This document shows positions 50,517-60,546 of a stretch of DNA of 64,000 bases, one piece after another (position 1 is the first letter of the stretch; every line of letters begins with the position of its first letter). A program made the position numbers and the translations under genes. Below the pieces are notes generated by a model, which saw only the letters and a program-made list of their open reading frames with translations, did no database searches and was not told where the DNA came from. Source of the DNA: an uncultured bacterium (lineage in GTDB: Bacteria; Bacillota; Clostridia; Oscillospirales; Ruminococcaceae); assembly GCA_934875375.1 (NCBI GenBank), contig CAKXHL010000001.1, forward strand, positions 201,072 through 265,071. Direction: 5' to 3'.

Positions 50517-52559
50517 ATGAGATGGTGGGAGATGGCATCTCCTTGTTCTGAAACGGTAGCCTTGTTGTGTCAGGAACAGATCCCTCCTTTGACCGCTCAT
50601 CTGCTGGCTGTGCGCGGAATAACCAGCGCAGAGGAAGCGCGTAGCTTTTTAGCGGGAGAGGACAGTTTGCTGGATCCTTTTTTGCTTCGGGATATGGATA
50701 AAGCAGCGGAGCGTATTGGAAGAGCAGTAGAAGAAGGACAGAAAATCTGTATCTACGGTGATTATGATTGTGACGGCATAACGGCAACGGTTTTGCTTTA
50801 TACCTATTTACAAAATGTTGGCGCGGATGTATTTTTTTATATTCCGGACCGGGATCAGGAAGGGTATGGCATGAACATGGGGGCCATACAGGCAATTGCA
50901 GCAAAAGAAACGGATTTGATTGTAACGGTAGATAACGGCATTACGGCGATGGAGGAGATTGCTTATGCTGTCCGCTTGGGAATGGATGTAGTGGTTACCG
51001 ATCATCATCAACCCAGAGAGAAACTGCCTGCCTGTACGGCCGTGGTAAACCCACATCGGAAAGACCAGCAGGGCGGGTTTCGGGATTTAGCAGGTGTCGG
51101 CGTAGCTTTTAAACTGGTTTGCGCAATGGAAGCGGATTCCAGCGGAGAGATGCTGGAGTATTATTCTGATTTGGCAGCATTGGGAACAATCGCTGATGTA
51201 GTGCCGCTAAAGGCAGAAAACCGCTGTATTGTCCGCCATGGATTGGAAAGCTTGCAGCATACGCAGAATGCGGGGCTGGCGGCGTTGCTTTCGGCTTGCG
51301 GATTAGCGGACAAACCAGTGACGGCCAGCAGCATTGCATTCCTGTTAGCGCCGCGAATTAATGCGGCGGGGAGACTTGGCCATGTGGAAAAAGCTGTGGA
51401 GCTGCTTTTGTGCGAAGAAGAAGAGAGTGCAGCGGCGTTGGCCGAAGAAATCTGCGGCTATAATAAACAACGGCAGATACTGGAAGCTGAAATTTTAAAA
51501 GAAGTTGCTTTGCAGATTCAAAATCAGCCTTCCTGTTTACAGGAACGCGTTTTGCTTTTTTCCGGTAAAGGATGGCATCCTGGTGTTCTTGGGATTGTTT
51601 GCGCCAGAGTCCTCGAAAAATTTGGAAAACCCTGTATCTTGTTCAGTGAAGAAAATGGGGTGCTGCGCGGCTCTGGCCGTAGCGTCGATGGGTTTGACCT
51701 GATTGGCTGTATCAGCCGATGTCACGAGTTGTTAGAACAGTATGGAGGACATCCGGCTGCGGCAGGAGTGACCTTACAGAAAGAAAAATATGAAGATTTT
51801 TATGCGATGATGCAGCAGGAAGCTTCTAACATGTATGAATACATGCCTCCGGCAGTTCTCCGAATCGACAAACTGGTATCGGCCCAGGAAATAACGGTTT
51901 CAGAACTGAAATTTTTGCGGGCGATGGAACCCTTTGGTTCTTCCAATGAGCCACCGGTATTTGTATATGAACACTGTAGAATAGAGGGCATTTATGCGAT
52001 GGGCGGTGGAAAACATTTGAGGTTGAAGCTGAACCAAAATGGACAATGCTTTTATGCGGTCTATTTTCACATGCCTCCGGAGAATTTTCACTATCAAGTG
52101 GGAGACTTGGCCGACATTGCGGCAAACTGTGATATCAATAATTATCAGGGGAAGGAACAGATATCGGTAAAAATAAGAGATATCCGCCTTTCCGAATTTC
52201 CACAGGATGCCTATTTTGAAGGGCGGGAACAGTATGACCGATTCCAGCGGTCTGAATCTCTTTTAGAAGATTCTGTGAGTCGTTCTATTCCGGATCGGGC
52301 AGATATCGCGCAGCTATATCGCGGCCTGCGGGATCGTAGTCCTTTTTATGGTGATTACGATGGGCTGTTTGCACGTTTGGGAGCGCAAGAAAAAAATTAT
52401 TGTTCTTTTCGTTTGGGGTTAGAAATCTTGACGGAAAGAGGTCTTGTGAAAGTATCTAAAGAAAAAAGAGGATTTTGTTTTTCCGTGCCCCAGATGAAAC
52501 AAAAAGTAGATCTGGAACAGTCACCGATTATGCAGAAACTTCATCTGATAAAGGGGTAA
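50517..52559 (+). CDS. recJ: Single-stranded-DNA-specific exonuclease RecJ
   Basis: A 681-residue DHH-family 5'-3' exonuclease of recombination and repair. Mn-binding motifs are YGDYDCDGITATV near residue 80 and VVTDHHQP near 160; the DHHA1 part holds VLGIVCARVLEKFGKP and the GSGRSVDGFDL loop, then GGHPAAAGVTL. The OB-fold and C-terminal RecJ domain follow. ATG 50517 has AAAGGTGGG 8 bases upstream; ATG 50487 abuts the promoter and has no ribosome site. Confidence 0.95.
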   Translation: MRWWEMASPCSETVALLCQEQIPPLTAHLLAVRGITSAEEARSFLAGEDSLLDPFLLRDMDKAAERIGRAVEEGQKICIYGDYDCDGITATVLLYTYLQNVGADVFFYIPDRDQEGYGMNMGAIQAIAAKETDLIVTVDNGITAMEEIAYAVRLGMDVVVTDHHQPREKLPACTAVVNPHRKDQQGGFRDLAGVGVAFKLVCAMEADSSGEMLEYYSDLAALGTIADVVPLKAENRCIVRHGLESLQHTQNAGLAALLSACGLADKPVTASSIAFLLAPRINAAGRLGHVEKAVELLLCEEEESAAALAEEICGYNKQRQILEAEILKEVALQIQNQPSCLQERVLLFSGKGWHPGVLGIVCARVLEKFGKPCILFSEENGVLRGSGRSVDGFDLIGCISRCHELLEQYGGHPAAAGVTLQKEKYEDFYAMMQQEASNMYEYMPPAVLRIDKLVSAQEITVSELKFLRAMEPFGSSNEPPVFVYEHCRIEGIYAMGGGKHLRLKLNQNGQCFYAVYFHMPPENFHYQVGDLADIAANCDINNYQGKEQISVKIRDIRLSEFPQDAYFEGREQYDRFQRSESLLEDSVSRSIPDRADIAQLYRGLRDRSPFYGDYDGLFARLGAQEKNYCSFRLGLEILTERGLVKVSKEKRGFCFSVPQMKQKVDLEQSPIMQKLHLIKG

Positions 52560-52564
52560 AATTG

Positions 52565-54745
52565 ATGCTTAGTATCTTTGATGACCTTAGGCAACAAATT
52601 CTGAATAATGGAAAACAGCTTGATTTGGGCCAAATTCAGCGAGCCTATGAAACGGCGGAAAAAGCCCATGGGGGACAACTGCGCGTTTCGGGAGAGCCTT
52701 ATATCATTCATCCTCTGAACGTTGCCTCTATTCTCGTTGGATTGGGAATGGATACAGAAACGATTGTAGCGGCGCTGTTGCATGATGTGGTAGAAGATAC
52801 CCCGGTTACGCTGGAAGACGTTTCACGAGATTTTGGCCAAGAAGTTGCATTGCTGGTAGACGGCGTTACCAAGCTGGGAAAAATCCCGTTTTCTTCTCGG
52901 GAAGAACAGCAGGCGGAAAATATCCGTAAAATGCTGCTGGCGATGGCACAGGATGTGCGGGTAGTCATTATCAAATTGGCTGACCGTCTGCACAATATGC
53001 GCACCATTGACTGTATGCCGGATCAAAAGCGCCGGGATAAGGCGTTGGAAACGATGGAAGTTTATGCACCGTTGGCGCACCGTTTAGGTATACGGGGGAT
53101 TAAAGAGGAGCTGGAGGATTTGTCTCTTCGGTGCCTGGACGGGATTGCCTACGAGGAAATTGAAAAGACACTTGCGTTAAAAAAAGAAGAGCGCGCTGCT
53201 TTTTTAAACAGGATGAAAGAAAAAATCCGGGAACGGGTGACACAGGAACATAAAAATGTGTATATTGAAGGCCGTGTAAAAAGTATCTATGGTATTTACC
53301 GAAAGGTGTATATGAACGGGCGGGCCTTTGAAGAAATTTATGATATTTATGCAATCCGGCTGATTGTAGACACGGTGTTTGACTGTTATAATATTTTGGG
53401 CATCATTCACGATATGTTCCGGCCGATTCCCAATCGGTTCAAAGATTATATTTCAACGCCAAAATCCAATATGTATCAATCCCTGCATACGACAGTGGTG
53501 GATAAGGAAGGAATCCCTTTTGAAGTTCAGATTCGTACTTGGGATATGCATTATACGGCAGAATACGGAATTGCGGCCCATTGGAAATACAAAGCTGGGG
53601 TCAGCGGAAACGATAAGCTCAGCGAGCGTTTAGCTTGGGTGCGTCAGCTTTTGGAGGCACAGCAGGAATCGGAGGATGCGGAAGATTTGGTTCGGTCGAT
53701 TAAAACGGATCTTTCGCCGGAAGAAGTTTTTGTTTTTACGCCGAAAGGCGATGTCATCAGTTTGCCGGCAGGCGCGACGGTAATTGATTTTGCTTATGCA
53801 ATCCATACCGCTATTGGAAATCGTATGGTGGGAGCCAAGGTGGACGGGCGGATGGTATCGATCGATTATGAAGTGAAGACAGGAAACATTGTGGAGATTT
53901 TGACCTCTAACAGTGCCAATCATGGTCCGAGCCGAGACTGGATCAAGATTGTGAAAACCAGCGGCGCGCGAAATAAAATCCGATCCTGGTTCAAGAAAGA
54001 GCGGCGAGAAGAAAACATTCGAGAAGGCAGGGAGGAACTGGAGCGCGAATTTAGACGCAACAGCATTTCCCTGACCGAAGGACAGGCGGCGGAATTTGTG
54101 CTGGACATTGCCAAACGTCAGCACTTTACCAATATAGATGATTTCCTTGCTGCCATTGGTTACGGTGGGGTATCACTGTCCCGAATTATTCCGCGGATTA
54201 AAGAGGATTATCTGCGTATTTATCGGACCAGCGAAGAAGAAAAGCTGGATAAAACGCTTATTCGGCCCAAAAAGGAACGAAAAGCGCAAAGCGGTGTGAT
54301 TGTAGAAGGATTAGACGGTTGTTTGGTTAAGTTTGCACGCTGCTGTAATCCCTTGCCCGGTGACGAAATTGTTGGTTTTATTACCCGCGGGTTTGGCGTT
54401 TCCATTCATAAGCGGGACTGTGTGAACGTGGTAAACAGTATCAACGAAGAAGAACAGAAGGCGCGTTGGGTAAGAGCTGAATGGGCAGACAATGTCAGAG
54501 GTTCTGTGTTTAAATCAACGTTAGAAATTTATGCGGCGGATCGGAGCGATTTGTTAGCGGATGTCAGTATTGCGATTGCCAATATGCGGATTCCGCTTCA
54601 TTCATTGAGCGCCAGAGAAGCAAAAGATCACCATGTTGTCATTCAAATTACATTGGGTATTACCCATTTGGAACAGCTGAATAATATCATCAGCACTTTT
54701 CAACGGATTAGCGGCGTAATCTCAGTAGAAAGAGCCAATCAATAA
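52565..54745 (+). CDS. rel: Bifunctional (p)ppGpp synthetase/hydrolase Rel
   Basis: A 726-residue RelA/SpoT-type stringent-response enzyme. The HD hydrolase domain is intact (HPLNVASILV, ALLHDVVEDT) around residues 40-160, and the synthetase domain has VYIEGRVKSIYGIYRKVYMNGR and YDIYAIRLI near 230-270. TGS (VFVFTPKGDVISLPAGATVIDFAYAIH), a conserved cysteine segment and a C-terminal ACT domain follow. ATG at 52565 follows AAAGGGGT. It sits 5 bases after recJ. Confidence 0.97.
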   Translation: MLSIFDDLRQQILNNGKQLDLGQIQRAYETAEKAHGGQLRVSGEPYIIHPLNVASILVGLGMDTETIVAALLHDVVEDTPVTLEDVSRDFGQEVALLVDGVTKLGKIPFSSREEQQAENIRKMLLAMAQDVRVVIIKLADRLHNMRTIDCMPDQKRRDKALETMEVYAPLAHRLGIRGIKEELEDLSLRCLDGIAYEEIEKTLALKKEERAAFLNRMKEKIRERVTQEHKNVYIEGRVKSIYGIYRKVYMNGRAFEEIYDIYAIRLIVDTVFDCYNILGIIHDMFRPIPNRFKDYISTPKSNMYQSLHTTVVDKEGIPFEVQIRTWDMHYTAEYGIAAHWKYKAGVSGNDKLSERLAWVRQLLEAQQESEDAEDLVRSIKTDLSPEEVFVFTPKGDVISLPAGATVIDFAYAIHTAIGNRMVGAKVDGRMVSIDYEVKTGNIVEILTSNSANHGPSRDWIKIVKTSGARNKIRSWFKKERREENIREGREELEREFRRNSISLTEGQAAEFVLDIAKRQHFTNIDDFLAAIGYGGVSLSRIIPRIKEDYLRIYRTSEEEKLDKTLIRPKKERKAQSGVIVEGLDGCLVKFARCCNPLPGDEIVGFITRGFGVSIHKRDCVNVVNSINEEEQKARWVRAEWADNVRGSVFKSTLEIYAADRSDLLADVSIAIANMRIPLHSLSAREAKDHHVVIQITLGITHLEQLNNIISTFQRISGVISVERANQ

Positions 54746-54758
54746 GGGGGAAAAGAAA

Positions 54759-55226
54759 ATGCGTGTGATTGTGCAGCGTGTGCAGACTTCCCGCGTGGAA
54801 ATTGACGGAGCAGTTTCCGGCGAAATCGGGCAGGGTCTCATGGTTTTGCTTGGTATTACCGCGGAAGATACGAAAGAGCATTGCGATTTTCTGGTAGATA
54901 AGCTTGTGCATCTGAGAATTTTCACAGACGAGCAGGAAAAGATGAATTTATCTCTAAAGGATATTGGCGGAGAAATGTTGATCGTTTCCCAGTTTACTCT
55001 TTATGGTGATTGTAAAAAAGGAAGGAGGCCCTCTTTTGTGGCGGCAGCCCGGCCAGAAACGGCGATTCCCCTTTATGAATATTTTATTGAAGCGGCAAAA
55101 CAACAGGGAATCAAAAAGGTAGCCACCGGGCAGTTTGGCGCAGATATGCAGGTTTATATCCAAAATGATGGACCGGTAACGCTGATGCTGGATACAGATG
55201 AAATTATGAGACGAGGCGTGAAATGA
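54759..55226 (+). CDS. dtd: D-aminoacyl-tRNA deacylase
   Basis: A 155-residue homodimeric editing enzyme that removes D-amino acids and glycine from mischarged tRNAs. MRVIVQRVQTSRVEIDG start, SQFTLYGDCKKGRRPSF (SQFTL motif) and the NDGPVT motif (usual NxGPVT) are present. ATG follows AAGGGGGAAAAGAAA. Conserved downstream of rel; its stop overlaps the next ATG. Confidence 0.96.
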   Translation: MRVIVQRVQTSRVEIDGAVSGEIGQGLMVLLGITAEDTKEHCDFLVDKLVHLRIFTDEQEKMNLSLKDIGGEMLIVSQFTLYGDCKKGRRPSFVAAARPETAIPLYEYFIEAAKQQGIKKVATGQFGADMQVYIQNDGPVTLMLDTDEIMRRGVK

Positions 55227-55852
55227 ACATTAAAACTTTAGTGGTGGGTATTGTAAGAGCCAATTGTTATCTGGTTTGGAACGATTTGGCCTGTGTATTG
55301 ATCGATCCTGGGGATGACGCAGAGCGGATTGAAACTGCGTTACAGCAATTAGGGAAACCGTTGAAAGCCATTTTGCTGACCCATGGCCACTTCGATCATG
55401 TAGGAGCGGTAAAAGCGTTGAAAGAGCGCTATCCGCAGGTGCCGGTTATGATTGGTGCCTTGGACGAAGAACTCTTGTTGGAACCGGAGCGAGTGTATAA
55501 GGGAATGCTTTCCCGCATTCCGGATAGTTTGCATTTAAAAGCGGATCGCCTGCTTTCGGATGGAGATGAAATCAATGTAAAAGGAATGCGCTTTACGGTT
55601 ATTGCAACACCGGGACATACAAAAGGCTCCGTCTGTTATCTTTATGAAAATGCGATTTTTTCAGGCGATACGCTGTTTCGTGGCACCTGCGGCCGTTGTG
55701 ATTTTTATGGAGGAGACAGTCGGGCTATGCACGACTCTTTGGCAAAGTTAGCGCTTTTAGAAGGAGACCGGCCGGTTTATCCCGGGCATGAGGGAGAAAC
55801 ATCTCTGGATCAGGAAAGAAAATATAATCGATTTATGGGATCAAAGCAATGA
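55223..55852 (+). CDS. MBL-fold hydrolase (glyoxalase II-like)
   Basis: A 209-residue metallo-beta-lactamase-fold protein with the binuclear metal motif THGHFDHVGA (HxHxDH), then TPGHTKGSVCYL (His), FSGDTLFRG (Asp) and YPGHEGETSL (His). This is the YqgX/GloB-like family that regularly follows dtd in Firmicutes; substrate uncertain (a hydroxyacyl-glutathione-like thioester or another). Start ATG overlaps dtd by 4 bases. Confidence 0.93.
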   Translation: MNIKTLVVGIVRANCYLVWNDLACVLIDPGDDAERIETALQQLGKPLKAILLTHGHFDHVGAVKALKERYPQVPVMIGALDEELLLEPERVYKGMLSRIPDSLHLKADRLLSDGDEINVKGMRFTVIATPGHTKGSVCYLYENAIFSGDTLFRGTCGRCDFYGGDSRAMHDSLAKLALLEGDRPVYPGHEGETSLDQERKYNRFMGSKQ

Positions 55853-57327
55853 ATTTGATATTAGATGGACATCATTACAAATATGAGTTGGAATCTTTGG
55901 CCAATATGTTTTTTCATGAAAATAAGGTCCGGGTTGTAGAGGAGAAGGATTTTAGTCAAGGCGAATATCTTTACACATCTCTTTCGCGGAATATGGATGG
56001 TATAATTACGTTGAAAGTGGTTACCAGGCTGGAAGAGAAACTTCGGGAAGAGGAATTTCAGGGCAGACCGGATAAAACTGATCCGGATCGGTTTTGCGAA
56101 TACCATTTATGCCGGATGCTGTATCAGCAGCTGGAAAAGGCCACAGGTATTTCGCTGGCTTGGGGCATGCTGACTGGTGTGCGTCCAGTACGGCTGGTGT
56201 ATCGCTATCGGGAAAGAGGTATGGATGACAAGCAGATTCGGGAACATCTGCACCGGGATTATTTTGTAACTGATGAAAAAATTGATCTTTTACTCCGAAC
56301 AGCAAATAAGGAAAAGCAAATTTTGGATTTGTCCCGCCCCGAGTCGTTTAGCTTGTATCTGTCAATCCCATTTTGTCCTTCCCGCTGCCATTACTGTTCC
56401 TTTGTTTCTCACTCTGTTGAACGGGCCAAGAAGCTGATTCCCGAATACGTAACGCTTTTGATTCGAGAAATTGAGTATGTGGCGCCGATTGTTCAAAAAC
56501 TGGGCCTGAGATTGGAGACTGTTTATTTTGGCGGAGGAACACCAACTGCCATTTCGTCCAAACAGCTGGAGCAGATTATCTGTGCGGTTGAGCAGCATTT
56601 TGATCTTTCTCATCTGCGGGAATATACGGTAGAAGCTGGTCGGCCGGATACGATTACGATGCAAAAACTGGAAATGCTGAAGAGAAAAGGGGTTACCCGC
56701 ATCAGCATCAATCCGCAAACCATGAATGACGCCGTTTTAGAGCAAATTGGTCGGCGGCATACGACTGCTCAGACCATCGAAGCATTTCAGATGGCTCGTC
56801 AAGCAGGGCATCGGAATATCAATATGGACCTGATCGCCGGTTTAACGGGGGATAGCTTGGAAAGCTTTTGCAAAACGGTGGATCAGGTAATTGACTTGGC
56901 ACCGGAAAATATCACGCTGCACACCCTTTCCGTAAAGCGGTCCTCTCAGCTGGGGCAACATGCGAAAAGTTTTTACCTTCAGGAGCATCAGCGGGTTACG
57001 GATATGCTTTCTTATGCTGGCCAGCGGTTTTATCAGGAACAATATCTGCCTTATTATCTGTACCGCCAGAAAAATACCATGGAAAATATGGAAAATGTCG
57101 GCTACTGTAAGGAAGGAACAGAAGGGTATTATAATGTTTACATCATGGATGAAACCCACTCGATCATTGCGTTGGGTGCCGGTGGTGTTTCCAAACTGAG
57201 AAAGCCGGGAGGAACGCTGCTGCACCGTATTTTTAACTACAAATACCCTTACGAGTATATTGAACGATTTGATACAGTTTTACGCCGCAAAGACGAAATT
57301 GTAAAATTTTATGATCAGTCGGAATAG
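55849..57327 (+). CDS. hemZ: HemZ-like radical SAM coproporphyrinogen dehydrogenase
   Basis: A 492-residue HemN-like radical SAM enzyme. The cluster is CPSRCHYC (Cys176, 180 and 183; CX3CX2C) in SIPFCPSRCHYCSFVS, followed by YFGGGTPTA, TRISINPQTMND and MDLIAGLTGD. The ~165-residue N-terminal extension is typical of HemZ. Coproporphyrinogen oxidation has been proposed for the family; I have not seen other heme genes here, so a different heme or tRNA role is possible. Starts within the previous gene's stop. Confidence 0.9.
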   Translation: MNLILDGHHYKYELESLANMFFHENKVRVVEEKDFSQGEYLYTSLSRNMDGIITLKVVTRLEEKLREEEFQGRPDKTDPDRFCEYHLCRMLYQQLEKATGISLAWGMLTGVRPVRLVYRYRERGMDDKQIREHLHRDYFVTDEKIDLLLRTANKEKQILDLSRPESFSLYLSIPFCPSRCHYCSFVSHSVERAKKLIPEYVTLLIREIEYVAPIVQKLGLRLETVYFGGGTPTAISSKQLEQIICAVEQHFDLSHLREYTVEAGRPDTITMQKLEMLKRKGVTRISINPQTMNDAVLEQIGRRHTTAQTIEAFQMARQAGHRNINMDLIAGLTGDSLESFCKTVDQVIDLAPENITLHTLSVKRSSQLGQHAKSFYLQEHQRVTDMLSYAGQRFYQEQYLPYYLYRQKNTMENMENVGYCKEGTEGYYNVYIMDETHSIIALGAGGVSKLRKPGGTLLHRIFNYKYPYEYIERFDTVLRRKDEIVKFYDQSE

Positions 57328-57340
57328 ATACAGTTTTTTC

Positions 57341-57369
57341 TTGCCCTGCATAATGGAAAAAGGTATAAT
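57341..57369 (+). promoter_or_regulatory. Promoter of zinc-ribbon gene
   Basis: TTGCCC, 17 bases, TATAAT. Confidence 0.65.
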
Positions 57370-57401
57370 ATCAATATGAGTTCTGTGAAAGGAGAATCAT
57401 T

Positions 57402-57902
57402 ATGGCAAATATCAATGAGTTTATCAATACTGCAAAAGAATTGGCTGATTTGGCCGGCAAAAAAGCCGGGGAAGCAGTTGAGGTTTCCAAGTTAAAGATT
57501 AACAATGTAAAAATAAACGGCGAAATTCAAAAAACATATGAAAAACTGGGTGCTTTCGTTTATAAATTCCGCAAAAGCGGGAAAGAAAACAACGAATTAA
57601 TCGATATGTGTGTGAAAGAAATCGATGAGCTTTTGGCTACTTTAGAGGAAAATGAGAAAAGAATCAATGAGACGCGGCATAAAGTAAAATGCCCGGACTG
57701 TGGTGCGCTGAATGATATACAGGCGGTTTACTGTATGAAATGTGGCGGAAAATTGCAGAACGAAATAGAGGATCTCTATGTCGAGATGCAGGTGGATTCG
57801 GCGCAGCCAGAAGACGATGTTGTTCCGGAAGAAACAAAATTGGAAGAATCAAATGAGGAAAACGAGGAAAGAGATTCGGAGAATTCCAGTTGGGGAAACT
57901 GA
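57402..57902 (+). CDS. Coiled-coil protein with zinc ribbon
   Basis: A 166-residue cytoplasmic protein. The N-terminal half is a helical coiled coil (MANINEFINTAKELADLAGKKAGEAVEVSKL type), the middle carries one zinc ribbon CPDCGALNDIQAVYCMKCGG, and the C-terminal 35 residues are very acidic. No recognised function; such zinc-ribbon proteins are common in Clostridia. ATG follows AAAGGAGAATCATT. Confidence 0.8.
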   Translation: MANINEFINTAKELADLAGKKAGEAVEVSKLKINNVKINGEIQKTYEKLGAFVYKFRKSGKENNELIDMCVKEIDELLATLEENEKRINETRHKVKCPDCGALNDIQAVYCMKCGGKLQNEIEDLYVEMQVDSAQPEDDVVPEETKLEESNEENEERDSENSSWGN

Positions 57903-57932
57903 TTCGAATGAAAAACTGAAAAAACTTATCTG

Positions 57933-57966
57933 AAAAACCCCATGCTTTTAAAAGCATGGGGTTTTT
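57933..57966 (+). terminator. Terminator between zinc-ribbon gene and acyl-CoA synthetase gene
   Basis: AAAAACCCCATGCTTTT / AAAAGCATGGGGTTTTT; symmetric, serves both converging genes. Confidence 0.92.
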
Positions 57967-57983
57967 CCTGCATTGCCAAGATA

Positions 57984-59660
57984 TTATACTGATTGAGAGG
58001 TCTTTTCACTGGCTTTTCGAATATCCACCCGTCGGATTTTTCCGCTGATTGTTTTTGGCAGTTCTGTTACAAACTCTACAATACGGGGATATTTATAAGG
58101 AGCTGTCTGTTTTTTTACATAGACCTGCAGCTCTTTTACCAATTCGTCGGAAGGAGCATAATTTTTGGTCAATACAATGGTGGCTTTGACTACTTGTCCG
58201 CGCACCGGGTCGGGCGCGCCAGTCACTGCACATTCCAGCACAGCCGGATGCTCCATCAGCACGCTTTCGATTTCAAACGGCCCAATCCGGTAGCCGGAAG
58301 CTTTGATGACATCGTCGGTACGGCCAACATACCAGTAGTAGCCGTCCTCATCCGTCCATGCAGTATCGCCTGTGTGATAAAGGCCGTCGTGCCAGGCTTC
58401 TCGGGTCTTTTCTTCATCTTTATAGTAGCCCATGAATAGGCCAACTTGTTTTTCTCCATAAGTACGTACGCAAATTTCACCTACCAGACCAGGCTGTACT
58501 TCTTTGCCGTTTTCATCTACAACCGCAATATCATAAAGGGGAGAGGGTTTACCCATGGAACCAGGCTTCGGGGTGGTCCCTGCCAGATTGGCCAGAGTCA
58601 GAGTTGTCTCGGTCTGCCCAAAACCTTCGTACAGTTTGAGTCCGGTATATTCATAAAAACGGTTGTAAACTTCTGGATTGAGCGCTTCGCCTGCAGTAGT
58701 GGCATACTTGAGTGAACTGAGATCGTAACCTTCCATGCCTTCTTTGATAAAGAAGCGATAAATCGTAGGCGGGGCGCAGAAAGAGGTGATGCGGTATTTT
58801 TCAATCAGCTGCAGAAGGTCATGCGGAACGAATTTTTCATAGTCATAGACAAAAACCGTGCAGCCTACCATCCACTGGCCGTACAGCTTGCCCCAAACCG
58901 CCTTACCCCAGCCGGTATCGGATACGGTCAGGTGCAGCCCATCAGACGGGATATTGTGCCAATATTTAGCAGTAATTAAATGGCCAATGGCATAAGTGTA
59001 ATCGTGAAGAACCATTTTGGGATAACCGGTGGTACCGGAAGAAAAATACATCAACATGGGTTCCAGAGCTTTGGTATCAGCCCGGGGAAATTCGTCCGGC
59101 ATAGCTTCCAACTCCGCGTCGAAATCAATCCAACCGGGGCGGGAGCCCATCGCGGTGAAGCGGGAGGTCAGACCATGGTATTCTGTGCAGGCGCTTTCTA
59201 CATGCTGTGCAACATCACCTGTGGCAGTAGCGATAATAGAGGTAACGCCGGCAGCTTCAAATCGATAGACATAATCTTTTTTCGTCAGCAGGTTGGTGGC
59301 TGGAATTGTGACTGCGCCAATTTTATGCAGTGCCAGAATAGAGAACCAGAATTGATAGTGGCGCTTGAGCACCAGCATAACCATATCGCCTTTTTTGATG
59401 CCGTATTTGACAAACAGGTTGGCGGCCTTATTGGAATACCGACGCATATCATCGAAGGTGAAAATTTTCTCCTCCCCTTGATCATTGCACCAGACCATTG
59501 CGCGGCGGTTAGGTTCCAGGCGGGCAATTTCGTCGACCACATCGTAGGCAAAATTAAAATTTTCCTCATAAATGGGGCGGAAGGTTTTTAAAACTCCGTG
59601 TTTATCAAAGCTTTCGTCACAAAAGCGTTCGTAAAAATCTTCAACTGCAACAGGTTTCAT
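57984..59660 (-). CDS. AMP-forming acyl-CoA synthetase
   Basis: A 558-residue ANL-superfamily ligase activating a carboxylic acid to its CoA thioester via an acyl-AMP. Motifs: YFSSGTTGYPKM (P-loop), YEGFGQTE, TGDTAWTDEDGYYWYVGRTDD, SGYRIGPFEIES and the catalytic Lys in PKTISGKIRR. Length and features suit the medium-chain/acetyl synthetase-like family; the acid is not predictable. The ATG follows the regulator's stop by 4 bases, with GAGGAGGAATAAGACA spanning the junction, so both genes share the T-box-controlled transcript. Confidence 0.93.
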   Translation of the reverse strand: MKPVAVEDFYERFCDESFDKHGVLKTFRPIYEENFNFAYDVVDEIARLEPNRRAMVWCNDQGEEKIFTFDDMRRYSNKAANLFVKYGIKKGDMVMLVLKRHYQFWFSILALHKIGAVTIPATNLLTKKDYVYRFEAAGVTSIIATATGDVAQHVESACTEYHGLTSRFTAMGSRPGWIDFDAELEAMPDEFPRADTKALEPMLMYFSSGTTGYPKMVLHDYTYAIGHLITAKYWHNIPSDGLHLTVSDTGWGKAVWGKLYGQWMVGCTVFVYDYEKFVPHDLLQLIEKYRITSFCAPPTIYRFFIKEGMEGYDLSSLKYATTAGEALNPEVYNRFYEYTGLKLYEGFGQTETTLTLANLAGTTPKPGSMGKPSPLYDIAVVDENGKEVQPGLVGEICVRTYGEKQVGLFMGYYKDEEKTREAWHDGLYHTGDTAWTDEDGYYWYVGRTDDVIKASGYRIGPFEIESVLMEHPAVLECAVTGAPDPVRGQVVKATIVLTKNYAPSDELVKELQVYVKKQTAPYKYPRIVEFVTELPKTISGKIRRVDIRKASEKTSQSV

Positions 59661-59664
59661 TGTC

Positions 59665-60240
59665 TTATTCCTCCTCTTCTTTCAAAACGACTGCGATAAA
59701 CCGGCATTCTTTTCCACCGGTGGCAATCATGCCGTGACCGTGTCCGGAATTATAGTAAATAGCGTCGCCGGCGTGGAGAATTTCGCAGTGGTCTTCCAAT
59801 TGGACTTTTAGATCCCCTTCTAAAATATAATCAAATTCTTGTCCTTTGTGGTAAGAAAGGTGGATCGGCTGATCCTGTTCCGATTCGGAATAAGGCGCGG
59901 TGACGAGGAATGGCTCACAGGTTTTGTTTTTAAACAGATAGGCCAGATGCTGATAGTTGAAGCCGGCCCGCCGTTTAATGGGAAGCCCTTCGTCTTTTCG
60001 AACAATGGAATAAAAGCTTAGGCGAGGATTTTCACCGGTCACCAGTTCGACCATGTCTACGCCAAACAGCTTGGCGCATTGATACAAAAAGGTGAAAGAA
60101 AAATCTTTCTGTCCGTTTTCGCAGGAAAGATATTCTTCGATAGAGGTATTGGTCGCTTGCGCTGCCTGTTCTGGTGTTATTTCCAGAATTTCTCTTAATT
60201 CCCGAATTCGCATTGCGATTTCAACGAGTTTTGCTTCCAT
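59665..60240 (-). CDS. XRE-family regulator with C-terminal cupin domain
   Basis: A 192-residue protein. An N-terminal HTH (residues 8-65, MRIRELREILEITPEQAAQATNTSIEEYLSCENG) is followed by a cupin (about 100-185, with PIHLSYHKGQEFDYILEG, LHAGDAIYYNSGHGHGMIA). Such XRE-cupin regulators usually sense a small molecule made or used by neighbouring genes. The ATG at 60240 follows AGGAGGAATTATGTT; a longer in-frame reading to 60357 would run through the T-box. It is first in a two-gene operon with the acyl-CoA synthetase. Confidence 0.9.
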   Translation of the reverse strand: MEAKLVEIAMRIRELREILEITPEQAAQATNTSIEEYLSCENGQKDFSFTFLYQCAKLFGVDMVELVTGENPRLSFYSIVRKDEGLPIKRRAGFNYQHLAYLFKNKTCEPFLVTAPYSESEQDQPIHLSYHKGQEFDYILEGDLKVQLEDHCEILHAGDAIYYNSGHGHGMIATGGKECRFIAVVLKEEEE

Positions 60241-60261
60241 AACATAATTCCTCCTGATCAA

Positions 60262-60546
60262 AATAAAATAAAAAGCCCGCCCCAAATGGGACGAGCTTAA
60301 ACCCGTGGTACCACCCAATTTACGCGAAAAAACGCGCCTCTTACAGGATTCCAACAAATCCCCGGCTTTAACGCAGCCTTACGAAGAACATCTACTCACA
60401 TAAAATAACGTTTTGGTGTCTTGGCTTAGGAGGGATTTATCTGTTCGATCCATGCTATCTCACAGCAACCGACAGCTCTCTGAAAAGGATACTTGAAAAG
60501 ACTTGTCTCCGTCATTGCCTTTGTGGTGTCATATTAAATTATCTGC
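60262..60546 (-). promoter_or_regulatory. T-box riboswitch upstream of XRE-cupin/acyl-CoA synthetase operon
   Basis: On the minus strand the leader has the stem I landmarks AATGACGGAGACAAG and AGAGAG with the apical GGTTGCTG loop, then the T-box sequence TTGGGTGGTACCACG (complement of 60304-60320). A terminator stem AAGCTCGTCCC / GGGGCGGGCTT with Ts (60262-60298) follows. The candidate specifier is ATC (isoleucine) at 60434-60436; TGGT fits an A73 discriminator as in tRNA-Ile. The codon placement is by pairing and is tentative. T-boxes usually control amino acid genes, not CoA ligases. Confidence 0.88.
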